Below the pieces are notes generated by a model. The model was not told where the DNA came from. It searched no databases and saw only the letters and a list, made by a program, of their open reading frames with translations. From contig NZ_CP034661.1 of assembly GCF_003971235.1 (NCBI RefSeq), positions 1,984,001 to 2,048,000 of the forward strand: a stretch of 64,000 nucleotides of DNA, given 5' to 3'. A program made the position numbers and the translations under genes. Each line of letters starts with the position of its first letter. The first letter of the stretch is position 1. The stretch is from Chryseobacterium aureum (lineage in GTDB: Bacteria > Bacteroidota > Bacteroidia > Flavobacteriales > Weeksellaceae). Below, one piece after another: positions 9,102-18,962 of the stretch.

Positions 9102-10163
9102 TTATCCTTCAAAAAGATAAGTAGTAAGATAGTGCAGCTCTTTTCTGCTGGCTTCTTTAGACTCTGCTTCTGCCTGCTCCAGAGAATATTGAGAATTAAT
9201 CTCCTTTTTCTGCAAAACAAATGAGTTGTTAGCGTTTTTATCTACTACCTCATTAAAAATATGCTCAATTTCAGAATTGGCTAAAGTAGCAAAGCTGACT
9301 TCTTCAAAGCCATACAACAGTCTAAGATCATCAAACTGACTGAAATTTTCATTGACAAATCCCTGCAGCTGTGCTTTTGAATCAAAATTACCTGCCCAGA
9401 TGTTATAAGCGTATTTCTTCTTTTTAGGTTTATCTAAAATACTCTGATAGACGAAATTCTCACCCAGATAAGCCTCTCTTACCTGCGGATCGTTCGCAAG
9501 ATCTTCCGGAAGTCCTTCTTTCAGGATTTTTCCTTCGAACATGATATAAGTCTTATTTGTAATGGCCAGCGTCTGCTGTACGTTGTGGTCGGTAATCAGA
9601 ATTCCGATATTTTTATCGACAAGGCTTCGTACAATTTTCTGGATATCTTCTACGGCAATCGGGTCTACTCCGGCGAAAGGCTCATCCAGAAGAATAAAGT
9701 TCGGGCTTGTAGCCAGACAGCGTGCAATTTCGGTTCTACGTCTCTCTCCTCCGGAAAGAAGATCCCCTCTGTTTTTACGAACGTGCTGTAAAGAAAACTC
9801 TTCAATCAGTTCATCACATTTGATCTGCTGCTCACGCTTGGAAAGCTTGGTCAGCTGCAATACTCCCATAATGTTTTCCTCTACAGACAATTTTCTGAAA
9901 ACCGAAGCTTCCTGAGCAAGATATCCGATTCCCTTTTGGGCTCTGCGGTACATGGCATCTGTGGTAATCTCCTGCTTATCCAGGAAAATTTTCCCTGAAG
10001 TGGGCTTAACCAACCCTACAATCATATAAAACGATGTGGTTTTTCCTGCTCCGTTCGGACCCAGCAAACCAACAATTTCTCCCTGTTGAACCTGTACAGA
10101 AACCCCTTTTACAACTTTTTTAGGACCGTATTCCTTGATTAAGTTTTCTCCTCGTAAAATCAT
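9102..10163 (-). CDS. lptB: LPS export ATPase LptB with extra C-terminal domain
   Basis: 353 aa, where LptB is normally about 240. Residues 1-240 are a typical LptB that powers lipopolysaccharide transport through LptFG: Walker A GPNGAGKTT (36-44), signature LSGGERRR, Walker B FILLDEPFAGVDP, switch His ITDHNV, and EAYLGENF at the usual end of the protein. About 110 residues follow, beginning KPKKKKYAYNIWAGNFDSK. They resemble, from memory, the start of Imm22/DUF4284-type small domains (WxGNFxS). A -7 box TATATTTG lies at 10168-10175, giving a very short leader. The 83-aa gene follows directly. Confidence 0.88.
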   Translation of the reverse strand: MILRGENLIKEYGPKKVVKGVSVQVQQGEIVGLLGPNGAGKTTSFYMIVGLVKPTSGKIFLDKQEITTDAMYRRAQKGIGYLAQEASVFRKLSVEENIMGVLQLTKLSKREQQIKCDELIEEFSLQHVRKNRGDLLSGGERRRTEIARCLATSPNFILLDEPFAGVDPIAVEDIQKIVRSLVDKNIGILITDHNVQQTLAITNKTYIMFEGKILKEGLPEDLANDPQVREAYLGENFVYQSILDKPKKKKYAYNIWAGNFDSKAQLQGFVNENFSQFDDLRLLYGFEEVSFATLANSEIEHIFNEVVDKNANNSFVLQKKEINSQYSLEQAEAESKEASRKELHYLTTYLFEG

Positions 10164-10335
10164 AGGACAAATATATCAAAAATATAAACTTCACTTACAG
10201 ATTCATATAAACTTGTTTATTTAAAATGCAAACATCTTTACCCTCAGTATAAACGTATTCATTTCCAAACTATTGTAACTTTTCACACTTTTCATCTACT
10301 CATAGTAAACATATCAATCAATTAAATATTAGGAA

Positions 10336-10628
10336 ATGGAAAATTACGGTTACACAAAACAGAAAATGCACAAAACCAGCAAAGCAATGTACCTTACCGT
10401 TCAGAAAAGAAAATCCCTGCCGCTCTATTGGGAATTCTTGTGGGATGGCTGGCTTTGAATAAATTTTATCTGGGCTATACGAAAGAGGGGATCATTCAGC
10501 TGGTTCTGAACGTTGTTACATTAGGAGCCGCTTCTGTAATTCCTTTTATTGAAGGAATTTTATACCTGTTTATGAGTGACAAGCAATTTGATGACACTTA
10601 TGTATACGGAAAAAAAGGATGGTTATAA
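10336..10628 (+). pseudogene. TM2-domain membrane protein, frameshifted near its N-terminus
   Basis: The only ATG-started frame (10336) encodes MENYGYTKQ and then runs out. The TM2 domain (ALLGILVGWLALNKFYLGY, glycine-rich second helix, C-terminal YGKKGWL) lies in another frame, open upstream through QQSNVPYRSEKKIPAAL. Joining the two needs one additional base near 10363 (CAG-AA read as CAG-GAA), giving a normal TM2 protein of about 97 aa with two membrane helices. As it stands, translation of the domain would need the TTG at 10428. Either a real inactivating deletion or a sequencing error. Function of TM2 proteins in bacteria is unknown. Confidence 0.7.
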
Positions 10629-10649
10629 CCTTTACCCTTTCTAAAATAA

Positions 10650-10681
10650 AAATGGCTGTTCTCGTTGTGAACAGCCATTTT
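10650..10681. terminator. Bidirectional terminator
   Basis: A 12-bp stem AAATGGCTGTTC (10650-10661) and its complement around a 7-base loop, A-rich before and T-rich after. It lies between the convergent TM2 and hemB genes and fits both. Confidence 0.8.
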
Positions 10682-10699
10682 TTATGTATGATGCAATAA

Positions 10700-11722
<1,023 letters not shown>

Positions 11723-11746
11723 TTAATATAAGTTCTACAAAAAACT

Positions 11747-11778
11747 ATTGTATGAGATTGTAGAATGTATTACATTTG
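11747..11778 (+). promoter_or_regulatory. Predicted promoter of the CTD-only type IX protein
   Basis: TTG (11748-11750), a 20-base spacer and TACATTTG (11771-11778) fit the Bacteroidota consensus. The ATG at 11808 follows about 30 bases downstream, supporting that start over an upstream one in the same frame. Confidence 0.55.
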
Positions 11779-11807
11779 TTATATATATTCGAGAAATTAT
11801 AAATTTG

Positions 11808-12158
11808 ATGAAAAAACTTTTACTTTTATTTCTATTTGTAGGCACTTTTGTTGGATTTTCCAACAATTTAAAAGCTCAGCTTAGAGAGCCGGGTTCCATC
11901 ACTCAGAAGGCGGATGATGGGGTATTGCTTGCCTATCCGAATCCTGCAAAGGATTTCCTTATTATTAAGGCAAAAGATTCTTCTTTAAGAATCAAAAGTG
12001 TGACTTTTTATTCCATTTTGGGTATGCAGGTCGCTAGCTATACAGTCAACATGAATTCCGGTGAAATCAATATTGAAAAACTGAAGCCCGGAAAATATAT
12101 GATCCGTTATATTTTAAGTGACAATACGCAGAAAGTTACTCAAATCGTAAAACAATAA
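11808..12158 (+). CDS. Short secreted protein with type IX (type A) sorting domain and no passenger
   Basis: 116 aa. Signal peptide MKKLLLLFLFVGTFVGFS, with cleavage probably after KAQ (about residue 24). Almost everything after it is a type A C-terminal sorting domain: LLAYPNPAKDFLIIK, then a beta-rich stretch, SILGMQV and LKPGKYMIRYI, ending in TQIVKQ. The domain directs proteins through the type IX secretion system across the outer membrane. There is no room for an enzymatic or adhesive passenger, so the protein is either a carrier-type cargo or a remnant. A terminator follows at once. Confidence 0.85.
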   Translation: MKKLLLLFLFVGTFVGFSNNLKAQLREPGSITQKADDGVLLAYPNPAKDFLIIKAKDSSLRIKSVTFYSILGMQVASYTVNMNSGEINIEKLKPGKYMIRYILSDNTQKVTQIVKQ

Positions 12159-12162
12159 ATTA

Positions 12163-12186
12163 AAATCCTGATAATCATCAGGATTT
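12163..12186 (+). terminator. Rho-independent terminator
   Basis: AAATCCTGAT stem, AATC loop and perfect complement, then a T-run, directly after the stop of the type IX protein. Confidence 0.85.
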
Positions 12187-12267
12187 TTTCTTTTTACATG
12201 AATTCTGTTTTAATATTTCCGTAACTTTCGGGACTTTTTAATACTAATTGTAAAAAGAAAATTTTTA

Positions 12268-13179
12268 ATGCTAAAAGCTGAACATATTAAAAAGACCTAT
12301 AATGCCGGAAAAAAGGTCGCACTGGATGATTTCAGCATCCACGTCCCAAAAGGCAGTATTTATGGTCTTTTAGGTCCCAACGGAGCCGGAAAAACTTCTT
12401 TCATCCGGATCATCAATCAAATTACTCAGGCCGACTCAGGAGATATCTTCATCAATGGAGAAAAACTGAACCCAGGCCATATCAAAGATATCGGCTACAT
12501 GCCCGAAGAAAGAGGTCTCTACAAAAACATGAATGTGGGTGACCAGATCCTGTATTTCGCGGAACTGAAAGGAATGAGCAAAAACGATGCTCTGAATGAG
12601 GCTAAAAAATGGTTTGAAAAACTTCACATTGACCAATGGTGGAAGAAAAAACTTTCTGAACTTTCTAAGGGAATGGCTCAGAAGATCCAGTTTGTGGTAA
12701 CGGTTCTTCACAGGCCTCATCTTTTAATTCTGGATGAGCCTTTTTCAGGTTTTGATCCTGTAAACGCCAACTTAATCAAAGATCAGATTATTGATCTTAA
12801 AAATAACGGAACCACCATTATTCTTTCTACCCACAGAATGGAAAGTGTGGAAGAAATGTGTGATTATGTTGCTTTGATCAACAATTCTAAAAAAATTATT
12901 GACGGAAGGGTTTTTGACGTAAGAGAAAAATTCAAGAAAAATATTTTTGGAATTACGCTTTCTGAGGTAAGTAATGATCAGTTTGAAAATTTCAAAAGCA
13001 AATATGATATTTTTAATTTATCCAATGAAAATAATCTTGTTTCTTTTGACCTGAAAAATGAAGAAAGCCAGAATAAAATACTTCTGGATCTGGTACAGGT
13101 AGGAAAAGTGAGGTCATTTGACGAGAGAATTCCGAGCATGAATGAAGTGTTTATTAATGCTGTAAGTAATCATCCTTAA
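12268..13179 (+). CDS. ABC transporter ATPase, NatA-like
   Basis: A 303-aa ATPase subunit of an ABC-2 type exporter. Walker A GPNGAGKTS (about 36-44), a divergent signature LSKGMAQK, Walker B LLILDEPFSGFDP and switch His LSTHRM. The last 80 residues form the DUF4162-type accessory region common in NatA proteins. It lies four bases upstream of its permease. The pair resembles NatAB sodium exporters by memory of the family, but the exported substrate is not proven. Confidence 0.88.
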   Translation: MLKAEHIKKTYNAGKKVALDDFSIHVPKGSIYGLLGPNGAGKTSFIRIINQITQADSGDIFINGEKLNPGHIKDIGYMPEERGLYKNMNVGDQILYFAELKGMSKNDALNEAKKWFEKLHIDQWWKKKLSELSKGMAQKIQFVVTVLHRPHLLILDEPFSGFDPVNANLIKDQIIDLKNNGTTIILSTHRMESVEEMCDYVALINNSKKIIDGRVFDVREKFKKNIFGITLSEVSNDQFENFKSKYDIFNLSNENNLVSFDLKNEESQNKILLDLVQVGKVRSFDERIPSMNEVFINAVSNHP

Positions 13180-13183
13180 TTTT

Positions 13184-14494
13184 ATGAATAATATTTTTTT
13201 AATTACCAAGAGGGAGTTTCTTACACAGGTTAAGAAAAAATCTTTCATCATATTAACATTACTGGCACCGGTCATGATTATTGCATTCGGAGCGGTAATC
13301 GGGCTGATGTTTAAAGCCAATGAATCTCACAGTATCATAGAAGTGGTTGACAAGAGCGGACTGTTTATCAATCAGTTGAAATCTAATGACAAGTTAAACT
13401 ATGTTTTTGTTTCTGCTGCGGATGAAAAATCCAAGATCAACAACTTAAAGGGAAATGAATCTCTGGATGGCATTCTGATACTTCCTGAACTGAAAAACCA
13501 GGATTTTGGTGCACTGGAAAAGGACACCAGACTGGTTATTAACAGTAAAATAGGTTTTGATACGAAACAGAGAATTGTTTCTGACATCAGCAATGTTGTA
13601 AAAAAAGAAAAGATAAAACAACTGGGTATTCAGGAGGCACAGCTTGATGATCTTGATAAAAACTTCACGCTAAAGACCATCAACGTGACAGATAACAATA
13701 AAGAGGATTCTGATCTTGCGTTTGGAGTAAAATCGGGGCTGAGCATGGTTTTGATGTATGTTACTTTTATGTTCATTATTATTTATGGGGTAAGAGTGAT
13801 GCGAAGTGTGCTGGAAGAGAAAAACAACCGTGTTGTAGAGATCATTATATCTTCTGTGAAACCTTTTGAACTGATGCTGGGTAAGATTCTGGGAGTAACC
13901 CTGGTTGCTTTGACACAGTTTATTATCTGGATCACGATGTCTGTAATAGGAGCACTTGTGTTAAATACAGGATTCTCTTCTCTTCAGAAAAATATTCCGG
14001 GCGGCAATGAAGAAATTGCCAGTAAACTGGATATGGGGCAACTCGCAACCCAGATTTCCCACAGCTTGCTGGAACTTAATTTTCCCCTGATTATTTTTGT
14101 ATTCATTGTTTTTTTCCTTTTAGGATATATATTTTACAGTTCTATTTATGCCGCCATTGGGTCTGCGGTAGACAATGAAACAGAAACGCAGCAATTCACT
14201 TTATTTGCGGTTCTGCCATTAATGCTGGGAATGTACGGAAGCTTCACATTAATGAACAATCCTGACGGCCCGTTAGGCTTCTGGCTGTCTATCATTCCAT
14301 TTACATCACCGGTTGCAATGATCGCCAGAATTCCGTTTGGTGTTCCGGCGTGGCAGATTGTATTATCCATTGCATTATTGCTGGGAACCACTGTTCTGAT
14401 GATTTTTGTGGCGGGAAAAATCTATCGTGTAGGTATTTTGATGTACGGGAATAAAGCTACGATGAAAGAGCTTTGGAAATGGATAAAAGGATAA
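13184..14494 (+). CDS. ABC-2 type permease, NatB-like
   Basis: A 436-aa inner-membrane permease. One membrane helix near the N-terminus (about 20-40), a large periplasmic domain (about 45-175), then five to six helices to the C-terminus, as in ABC2_membrane_3 proteins. The segment RVMRSVLEEKNNRVVEIIISSVKPFELMLGKI is the cytoplasmic coupling region typical of NatB. It partners the ATPase four bases upstream and is followed by a strong bidirectional terminator. Confidence 0.87.
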   Translation: MNNIFLITKREFLTQVKKKSFIILTLLAPVMIIAFGAVIGLMFKANESHSIIEVVDKSGLFINQLKSNDKLNYVFVSAADEKSKINNLKGNESLDGILILPELKNQDFGALEKDTRLVINSKIGFDTKQRIVSDISNVVKKEKIKQLGIQEAQLDDLDKNFTLKTINVTDNNKEDSDLAFGVKSGLSMVLMYVTFMFIIIYGVRVMRSVLEEKNNRVVEIIISSVKPFELMLGKILGVTLVALTQFIIWITMSVIGALVLNTGFSSLQKNIPGGNEEIASKLDMGQLATQISHSLLELNFPLIIFVFIVFFLLGYIFYSSIYAAIGSAVDNETETQQFTLFAVLPLMLGMYGSFTLMNNPDGPLGFWLSIIPFTSPVAMIARIPFGVPAWQIVLSIALLLGTTVLMIFVAGKIYRVGILMYGNKATMKELWKWIKG

Positions 14495-14553
14495 AATCCC
14501 TAGAAAGCCAATCCGTGCTATACTTTATAATATTTTAAAAAAGATATAAATAA

Positions 14554-14587
14554 AAAACTCCCGGAAACTAAAGTTTCCGGGAGTTTT
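14554..14587. terminator. Bidirectional terminator
   Basis: A 15-bp perfect stem (AAAACTCCCGGAAAC, 14554-14568 and complement 14573-14587) with a TAAA loop and T-run on both strands. It separates the convergent permease and outer-membrane barrel genes. Confidence 0.9.
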
Positions 14588-14604
14588 ATTTTGAAATATT
14601 CTGT

Positions 14605-15276
14605 TTATTGGAATATATAGCTTAATGTAAGGGCCAATACCTGTTCTGATTTTTTCTTATCAGTTCCTTTTGTTTCATTTTTAAGACCTGGATAAGTATC
14701 TCCAAGACCTAAGTCATATTTTACAGCTACTTCAAGTTGTCTCTTGTAGCTATATCCTATTCCCAATCCTATTCCCCAGTTAAAGCTTTTTGCTTTTCCA
14801 TTTACGCCTGCCGGCTGGCTAGGATCTGTAACATCCGGATCATAATAAGGTCTGCTTACAGGAACATTTTTAACATTCTGATTCACCAAAAAGTTAAATC
14901 TAGGTCCTAATAATCCAAAGAATTCTGATTCAGCTTCTGAAAAATATCCTTTGAAATAAAGAGGTACACTTAAGTAGTTGTTAGCATATACTGCATCATA
15001 ACCACTTACTCCTTTAGCATCTTTATCTTTCCCTGTTTCTCCTGCACCATAGTACAGAACTTCAGGCTGAATAAAGAACTGGTTGGTTTTCCCTACGGGG
15101 ATTAAAGCCAAAGCTCCACCTTGAAAAGTATATCTCGGGCCCGAAGGATTATGGGCATTGGATACTCTGGAGTAGTTTAAGCCGCCTGTAACACCAAATC
15201 TTGTGCTTCCCCATTGCACCTGTGCAAAAGATAAAGCAGAAAGAGTAAGTGCTGAGGCTAATAAAAGTTTTTTCAT
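14605..15276 (-). CDS. Outer-membrane beta-barrel protein, PorT-like family
   Basis: A 223-aa protein with a signal peptide (MKKLLLASALTLSALSFAQ) followed by alternating aromatic/hydrophobic strands with a Gly-rich first strand (RFGVTGGLNYSRV) and a C-terminal LTLSYIFQ ending in an aromatic near the end. This is an eight-stranded barrel of the OMP_b-brl_2 / PorT type that is abundant in flavobacteria. The specific role is unknown. It is 16 bases downstream of sucD on the same strand and may be read with it. Confidence 0.8.
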   Translation of the reverse strand: MKKLLLASALTLSALSFAQVQWGSTRFGVTGGLNYSRVSNAHNPSGPRYTFQGGALALIPVGKTNQFFIQPEVLYYGAGETGKDKDAKGVSGYDAVYANNYLSVPLYFKGYFSEAESEFFGLLGPRFNFLVNQNVKNVPVSRPYYDPDVTDPSQPAGVNGKAKSFNWGIGLGIGYSYKRQLEVAVKYDLGLGDTYPGLKNETKGTDKKKSEQVLALTLSYIFQ

Positions 15277-15292
15277 ATGTTTTTGTTTTGTC

Positions 15293-16165
15293 TTATCCTA
15301 GAATTTTTGCTACAGTAGCACCGATATCAGCTGGAGAATCTACTACGTTGATCCCGTTTTCTCTCATGATTTCCATTTTTGCCTGAGCGGTATCTTCAGC
15401 ACCCCCAACGATAGCACCTGCGTGACCCATTGTTCTTCCTTTTGGAGCAGTTTGTCCTGCAATAAATCCTACAACAGGTTTAGTAGATCCGCTGGCTTTG
15501 TACCATCTTGCTGCTTCAGCTTCAAGACCACCACCAATTTCACCGATCATTACAACCGCTTCAGTTTCAGGATCGTTAATAAATAGCTCTAATGCCTCTC
15601 TTGTAGTAGTTCCGATGATTGGGTCACCACCGATACCGATAGCAGTAGAAATACCGTAACCTGCTCTTACAACCTGGTCAGCAGCTTCGTACGTAAGCGT
15701 ACCTGATTTTGAAACGATACCTACTTTTCCTTTTTTGAAAACGAAACCTGGCATAATACCAATTTTAGCTTCTTCAGAAGTAATGATTCCAGGGCAGTTT
15801 GGTCCGATTAATCTGCAGTCTCTGTCTGCGATATAAGATTTTACTTTTACCATATCAGCTACAGGAATACCTTCCGTAATACATACAATTACCTTGATCC
15901 CTGCTTCAGCAGCTTCCATGATAGCGTCTGCTGCGAATGCCGGTGGTACGAAAATGATACTTACGTTAGCTCCTGCTTTTTCAACAGCGTCAGCTACTGT
16001 ATTAAATACCGGTTTTCCCAAGTGCTCGCTACCTCCTTTTCCCGGAGTAACACCACCTACTACGTTGGTTCCGTATTCAATCATCTGACCAGCGTGGAAA
16101 GTTCCTTCGTTCCCTGTAAATCCTTGTACAATTACTTTAGAATCTTTGTTTACTAAAATTGACAT
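15293..16165 (-). CDS. sucD: Succinyl-CoA synthetase, alpha subunit
   Basis: A 290-aa subunit of the TCA enzyme that converts succinyl-CoA to succinate with substrate-level phosphorylation. The N-terminal CoA-binding Rossmann fold shows [12 protein letters not shown] (about 13-24) and [10 protein letters not shown]. The phosphorylated active-site His is in GHAGAIVGG near 246. The length is standard. The beta subunit is not in the window. A -7 box TAAATTTG (16208-16215) with TTTG 22 bases upstream gives a plausible promoter of its own. Confidence 0.95.
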   Translation of the reverse strand: MSILVNKDSKVIVQGFTGNEGTFHAGQMIEYGTNVVGGVTPGKGGSEHLGKPVFNTVADAVEKAGANVSIIFVPPAFAADAIMEAAEAGIKVIVCITEGIPVADMVKVKSYIADRDCRLIGPNCPGIITSEEAKIGIMPGFVFKKGKVGIVSKSGTLTYEAADQVVRAGYGISTAIGIGGDPIIGTTTREALELFINDPETEAVVMIGEIGGGLEAEAARWYKASGSTKPVVGFIAGQTAPKGRTMGHAGAIVGGAEDTAQAKMEIMRENGINVVDSPADIGATVAKILG

Positions 16166-16207
16166 TTTATTGTTGTTTTAATTTATTTATTATTTTATTA
16201 ATGCTCA

Positions 16208-16241
16208 CAAATTTACTCAAATTTCTTTGATTTTGGACAAA
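16208..16241 (-). promoter_or_regulatory. Possible sucD promoter
   Basis: On the minus strand TTTG (16241-16238), a 22-base spacer and TAAATTTG (16215-16208). The spacer is at the long end for Bacteroidota promoters. The predicted leader is about 35 bases. Confidence 0.4.
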
Positions 16242-16255
16242 ACCTTTGGAATTGT

Positions 16256-17158
16256 TTATTTGAGATTTCTCAGCTTTACTTCTTTTTTCAGATACGTTTT
16301 GAAATCTTCTGCAAACATGCCGATGTAGGTTCCTTTTTCCAGATCTCTGTTCACTCCGGTTTTTCCCAAGAGCACAGATCCTGCCTCTATTTTGTTGCCG
16401 GAAGCAATACCTACCTGCCCCCATAATGTTACCTCATCTCCAATGATACAACACCCTGCAATGCCTACCTGTGAGGCAATCAGACATTTCTTCCCGATAA
16501 CGGTATCATGCCCGATCTGAATCTGGTTATCCAAAACAGAGCCTTCTCCAATGATGGTAGAGTCTGTAACTCCTCTGTCAATCGTACATCCGTTTCCGAT
16601 CTCTACATTGTTTTCAATGATCACATTTCCTACCGAAATCAGACGGTCAAAGTTTCCGTTTAATTTTCTGTAATAAAACGCATCCCCTCCTAAAACGGTG
16701 TTGGACTGGATAATAACATTATCTCCTATTTCCGTACGGTCTCCGATGACAACGTTTGGAAAGATAAGGGTGTTTTTCCCAATTTTCACATTGTTCCCGA
16801 TCACTGCTGAGGAATGGATTTTTGTACCCTCTCCTATTTCAACATCATGAAGTTCTTCTGTGAAATTGTATATTCTGGTAAAATGAGTATTGATTTTATT
16901 AAAGTCTCTGAAAGGATCATCAGAAACCAAAAGAGCTTTTCCTTCCGGGCACTCTACTTCTTTATCAATTAAAATAATAGTAGCGGCAGAGTTTAATGCT
17001 TTGTCGTAATATTTAGGATGGTTCACAAAAACAATTTCACCTGGCTTTACCATGTGAATTTCATTGGTTCCCAATACTTCAAAATCTTCGGGGCCTACAA
17101 ATGTAGAACCTATTAAATCTGCAATGGTTTTAAGCTTTTGCGGAGAATGAAATCTCAT
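16256..17158 (-). CDS. Second LpxD-like UDP-glucosamine N-acyltransferase
   Basis: A 300-aa left-handed beta-helix protein. Residues 1-100 correspond to the LpxD uridine-binding domain, and from about 105 hexapeptide repeats ([20 protein letters not shown] and onwards) follow. The His equivalent to the LpxD catalytic base is present ([18 protein letters not shown]). It is clearly a paralogue of the lpxD at 20353 and sits in the same conserved cluster between efp and sucD. Whether it acylates a second lipid A position or another substrate is not known. Confidence 0.85.
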   Translation of the reverse strand: MRFHSPQKLKTIADLIGSTFVGPEDFEVLGTNEIHMVKPGEIVFVNHPKYYDKALNSAATIILIDKEVECPEGKALLVSDDPFRDFNKINTHFTRIYNFTEELHDVEIGEGTKIHSSAVIGNNVKIGKNTLIFPNVVIGDRTEIGDNVIIQSNTVLGGDAFYYRKLNGNFDRLISVGNVIIENNVEIGNGCTIDRGVTDSTIIGEGSVLDNQIQIGHDTVIGKKCLIASQVGIAGCCIIGDEVTLWGQVGIASGNKIEAGSVLLGKTGVNRDLEKGTYIGMFAEDFKTYLKKEVKLRNLK

Positions 17159-17182
17159 AACAATAGATTTTCTTATAAAACA

Positions 17183-17212
17183 AAATTCGGACTGCTAGTG
17201 CAAACCGAATTT
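17183..17212 (-). terminator. Probable terminator after efp
   Basis: AAATTCGG and CCGAATTT arms around a 14-base loop; on the minus strand the right arm runs into TTTTGTTTT. It lies between efp and the LpxD-like gene. Confidence 0.5.
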
Positions 17213-17225
17213 GTGTCAATTTTAT

Positions 17226-17792
17226 TTATTCTTTTACTCTTTCTAAGTAGCTGCCGTCTTCAGTGCTTACTTTAATTCTGTCTCCCGGTTCAATGAACAA
17301 AGGAACCATTACTCTTGCTCCTGTTTCAACGATGGCGTTTTTAAGGGCGTTGGTTGCCGTGTTTCCTTTCACCCCCGGATCTGCTTCTATTACGTCCAGA
17401 TATACAGATTGTGGAAGTTCAGCAGAAAGTGGAGTTTCATCCGCTTCTTTCAAAATGATGGTTACTTCTTCACCAGCTTTCATAAACTGGGAGTTTTCAA
17501 TCATTTCTTTGTTGATGTATAATTGAGAGAAATCGTCATTGTTCATGAAGTGAAATCCGTTCTCATCATCATACAGATACTGGAACTTTCTGGTGATTAC
17601 TTTTACTTCATCTATCTTGTGACCTGCAGAGAAAGTATTATCAATTACTTTACCATTAGTCACTGACTTTAATTTTGTTCTTACGAAAGCAGGACCTTTT
17701 CCTGGTTTTACGTGAAGGAATTCGATTACTTTAAAAATATCATTGCTATATTCAATGCAAAGACCTTTTCTGATATCGTTACTTGTTGCCAT
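17226..17792 (-). CDS. efp: Elongation factor P
   Basis: A 188-aa translation factor that rescues ribosomes stalled at polyproline. KOW-like N-terminal domain (1-63) with the modifiable loop HVKPGKGPAFVR (Lys at about 32), then two OB domains ending with GDRIKVSTEDGSYLERVKE. The start MATSNDIRKGLCIEY is canonical. No dedicated modification enzymes lie nearby. It is embedded in the lipid A cluster, as in other flavobacteria. Confidence 0.96.
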   Translation of the reverse strand: MATSNDIRKGLCIEYSNDIFKVIEFLHVKPGKGPAFVRTKLKSVTNGKVIDNTFSAGHKIDEVKVITRKFQYLYDDENGFHFMNNDDFSQLYINKEMIENSQFMKAGEEVTIILKEADETPLSAELPQSVYLDVIEADPGVKGNTATNALKNAIVETGARVMVPLFIEPGDRIKVSTEDGSYLERVKE

Positions 17793-17807
17793 TAATTTTG
17801 TAAATAT

Positions 17808-18143
17808 TTATTTTCGTTTATTAAGCTGTATTCCCTGCCCTTGCGGCATCATTCTGTTAAATGTATTATTATTGAACGTATTCACATTATTATTCAATCT
17901 GTTTACATTCATTTGAATTTCAGATTTATACTGATCGGTAGTTCCTAAAATTGAACTTCCTGTATTTTTCTGTTTCAGAATACCATTTAAGTTATTCTTT
18001 GCAATACTATCATTAGGTATTCCGGAAAGTTTTCTTTCTATGGTAAAAGGTTTTTCCTTTTTCCCTGTTTCAGATTTTTCTGTTTGCTGTCCAAACAAAA
18101 AAGAGCTTGCAGAAAGGGCTGTAAGTACAACTAAACTTTTCAT
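17808..18143 (-). CDS. Small secreted protein of unknown function
   Basis: 111 aa from the ATG at 18141-18143, which gives a clean signal peptide (MKSLVVLTALSASSFLFGQ). An alternative TTG at 18167 adds eight residues and would touch lpxA, but destroys the signal. The mature part is Asn/Gln/Lys-rich (VNRLNNNVNTFNNNTFNRMM) with no known domain and looks disordered. It lies between lpxA and efp on the same strand, so it is probably co-transcribed with the lipid A genes. Confidence 0.65.
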   Translation of the reverse strand: MKSLVVLTALSASSFLFGQQTEKSETGKKEKPFTIERKLSGIPNDSIAKNNLNGILKQKNTGSSILGTTDQYKSEIQMNVNRLNNNVNTFNNNTFNRMMPQGQGIQLNKRK

Positions 18144-18167
18144 AGCCTGATAGTGTTTAAGATTCAA

Positions 18168-18962
18168 TTATTCTCTATCTTTTCCGGTTCCGTACCCTTT
18201 TACGATACCTCTTGGTGAGTTTTGAATAAACTGTAAGATTTCATCTCTTTCAGCCGTTGGAAGCATTTCTTTTTCTATGTGAGAAATGGCCTGAGAAACG
18301 TTCATCTTCATCTGGAAGATTGCTCTGTAAATTTTCTGAATTTCAAAGATTTTTTCATTGGTAAATCCTCTTCTTCTTAATCCTACAGAATTGATCCCTG
18401 CATAAGACATCGGCTCTCTTGCCACTTTTACGTAAGGCGGAATATCTTTTCTTACCAGGGTACCTCCGGAAATCATCACATGTTTCCCGATTTTACCAAA
18501 CTGGTGCACTGCTGATAAACCTCCCATTACCGTGTAATCTCCAATTTCCACGTGTCCTGCAATACCACAACCGTTTACAATGATAACGTGATCTCCGATA
18601 ACGCAGTCATGGGCAATGTGTGAAGTGGCCATAATAAGGCAGTGAGCGCCTATTTTGGTGTATCCTAAGGCTTTTGTACCTCTGTTTACTGTGACACATT
18701 CTCTGATTGTTGTTTCGTCACCGATAATCACCTGGGTATCTTCACCGTCAAATTTCAGATCCTGGGGAATTGCAGAGATTACAGTCCCGGGGAAAATCCT
18801 ACAGTTTTTCCCTATTCTTGCACCATCCATAATGGTTACATTAGGACCAATCCAGGTTCCTTCTCCAATTTCTACGTCCCCTGCAATAGTAGTGAAAGGT
18901 TCTACGATTACATTTTTGCTGATTTTCGCACGTTTATCTACGGCTGCTAATTGATGAATCAT
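18168..18962 (-). CDS. lpxA: UDP-N-acetylglucosamine O-acyltransferase
   Basis: A 264-aa first enzyme of lipid A synthesis, adding a 3-hydroxyacyl chain from ACP to UDP-GlcNAc. Ten hexapeptide-repeat coils (IHQLAAVDKRAKIS onward) and the C-terminal helical domain (RRRGFTNEKIFEIQKIYRAIF). The catalytic His lies in ATSHIAHDCVIGD (about 117). It abuts the lpxC-fabZ gene with no spacer, so the two are one transcript. Confidence 0.95.
   Translation of the reverse strand: MIHQLAAVDKRAKISKNVIVEPFTTIAGDVEIGEGTWIGPNVTIMDGARIGKNCRIFPGTVISAIPQDLKFDGEDTQVIIGDETTIRECVTVNRGTKALGYTKIGAHCLIMATSHIAHDCVIGDHVIIVNGCGIAGHVEIGDYTVMGGLSAVHQFGKIGKHVMISGGTLVRKDIPPYVKVAREPMSYAGINSVGLRRRGFTNEKIFEIQKIYRAIFQMKMNVSQAISHIEKEMLPTAERDEILQFIQNSPRGIVKGYGTGKDRE

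Noticed and set aside
12268..14494. ABC pair as a lipid A or capsule exporter
   Set aside because: No envelope-sugar genes adjoin it and the sequence style is NatA/NatB; the capsule locus already has Wzx, Wza and Wzc.
16167..16424. 85-aa ORF overlapping the LpxD-like gene
   Set aside because: It is a different frame on the same strand over strong LpxD coding sequence, with basic, low-complexity translation.
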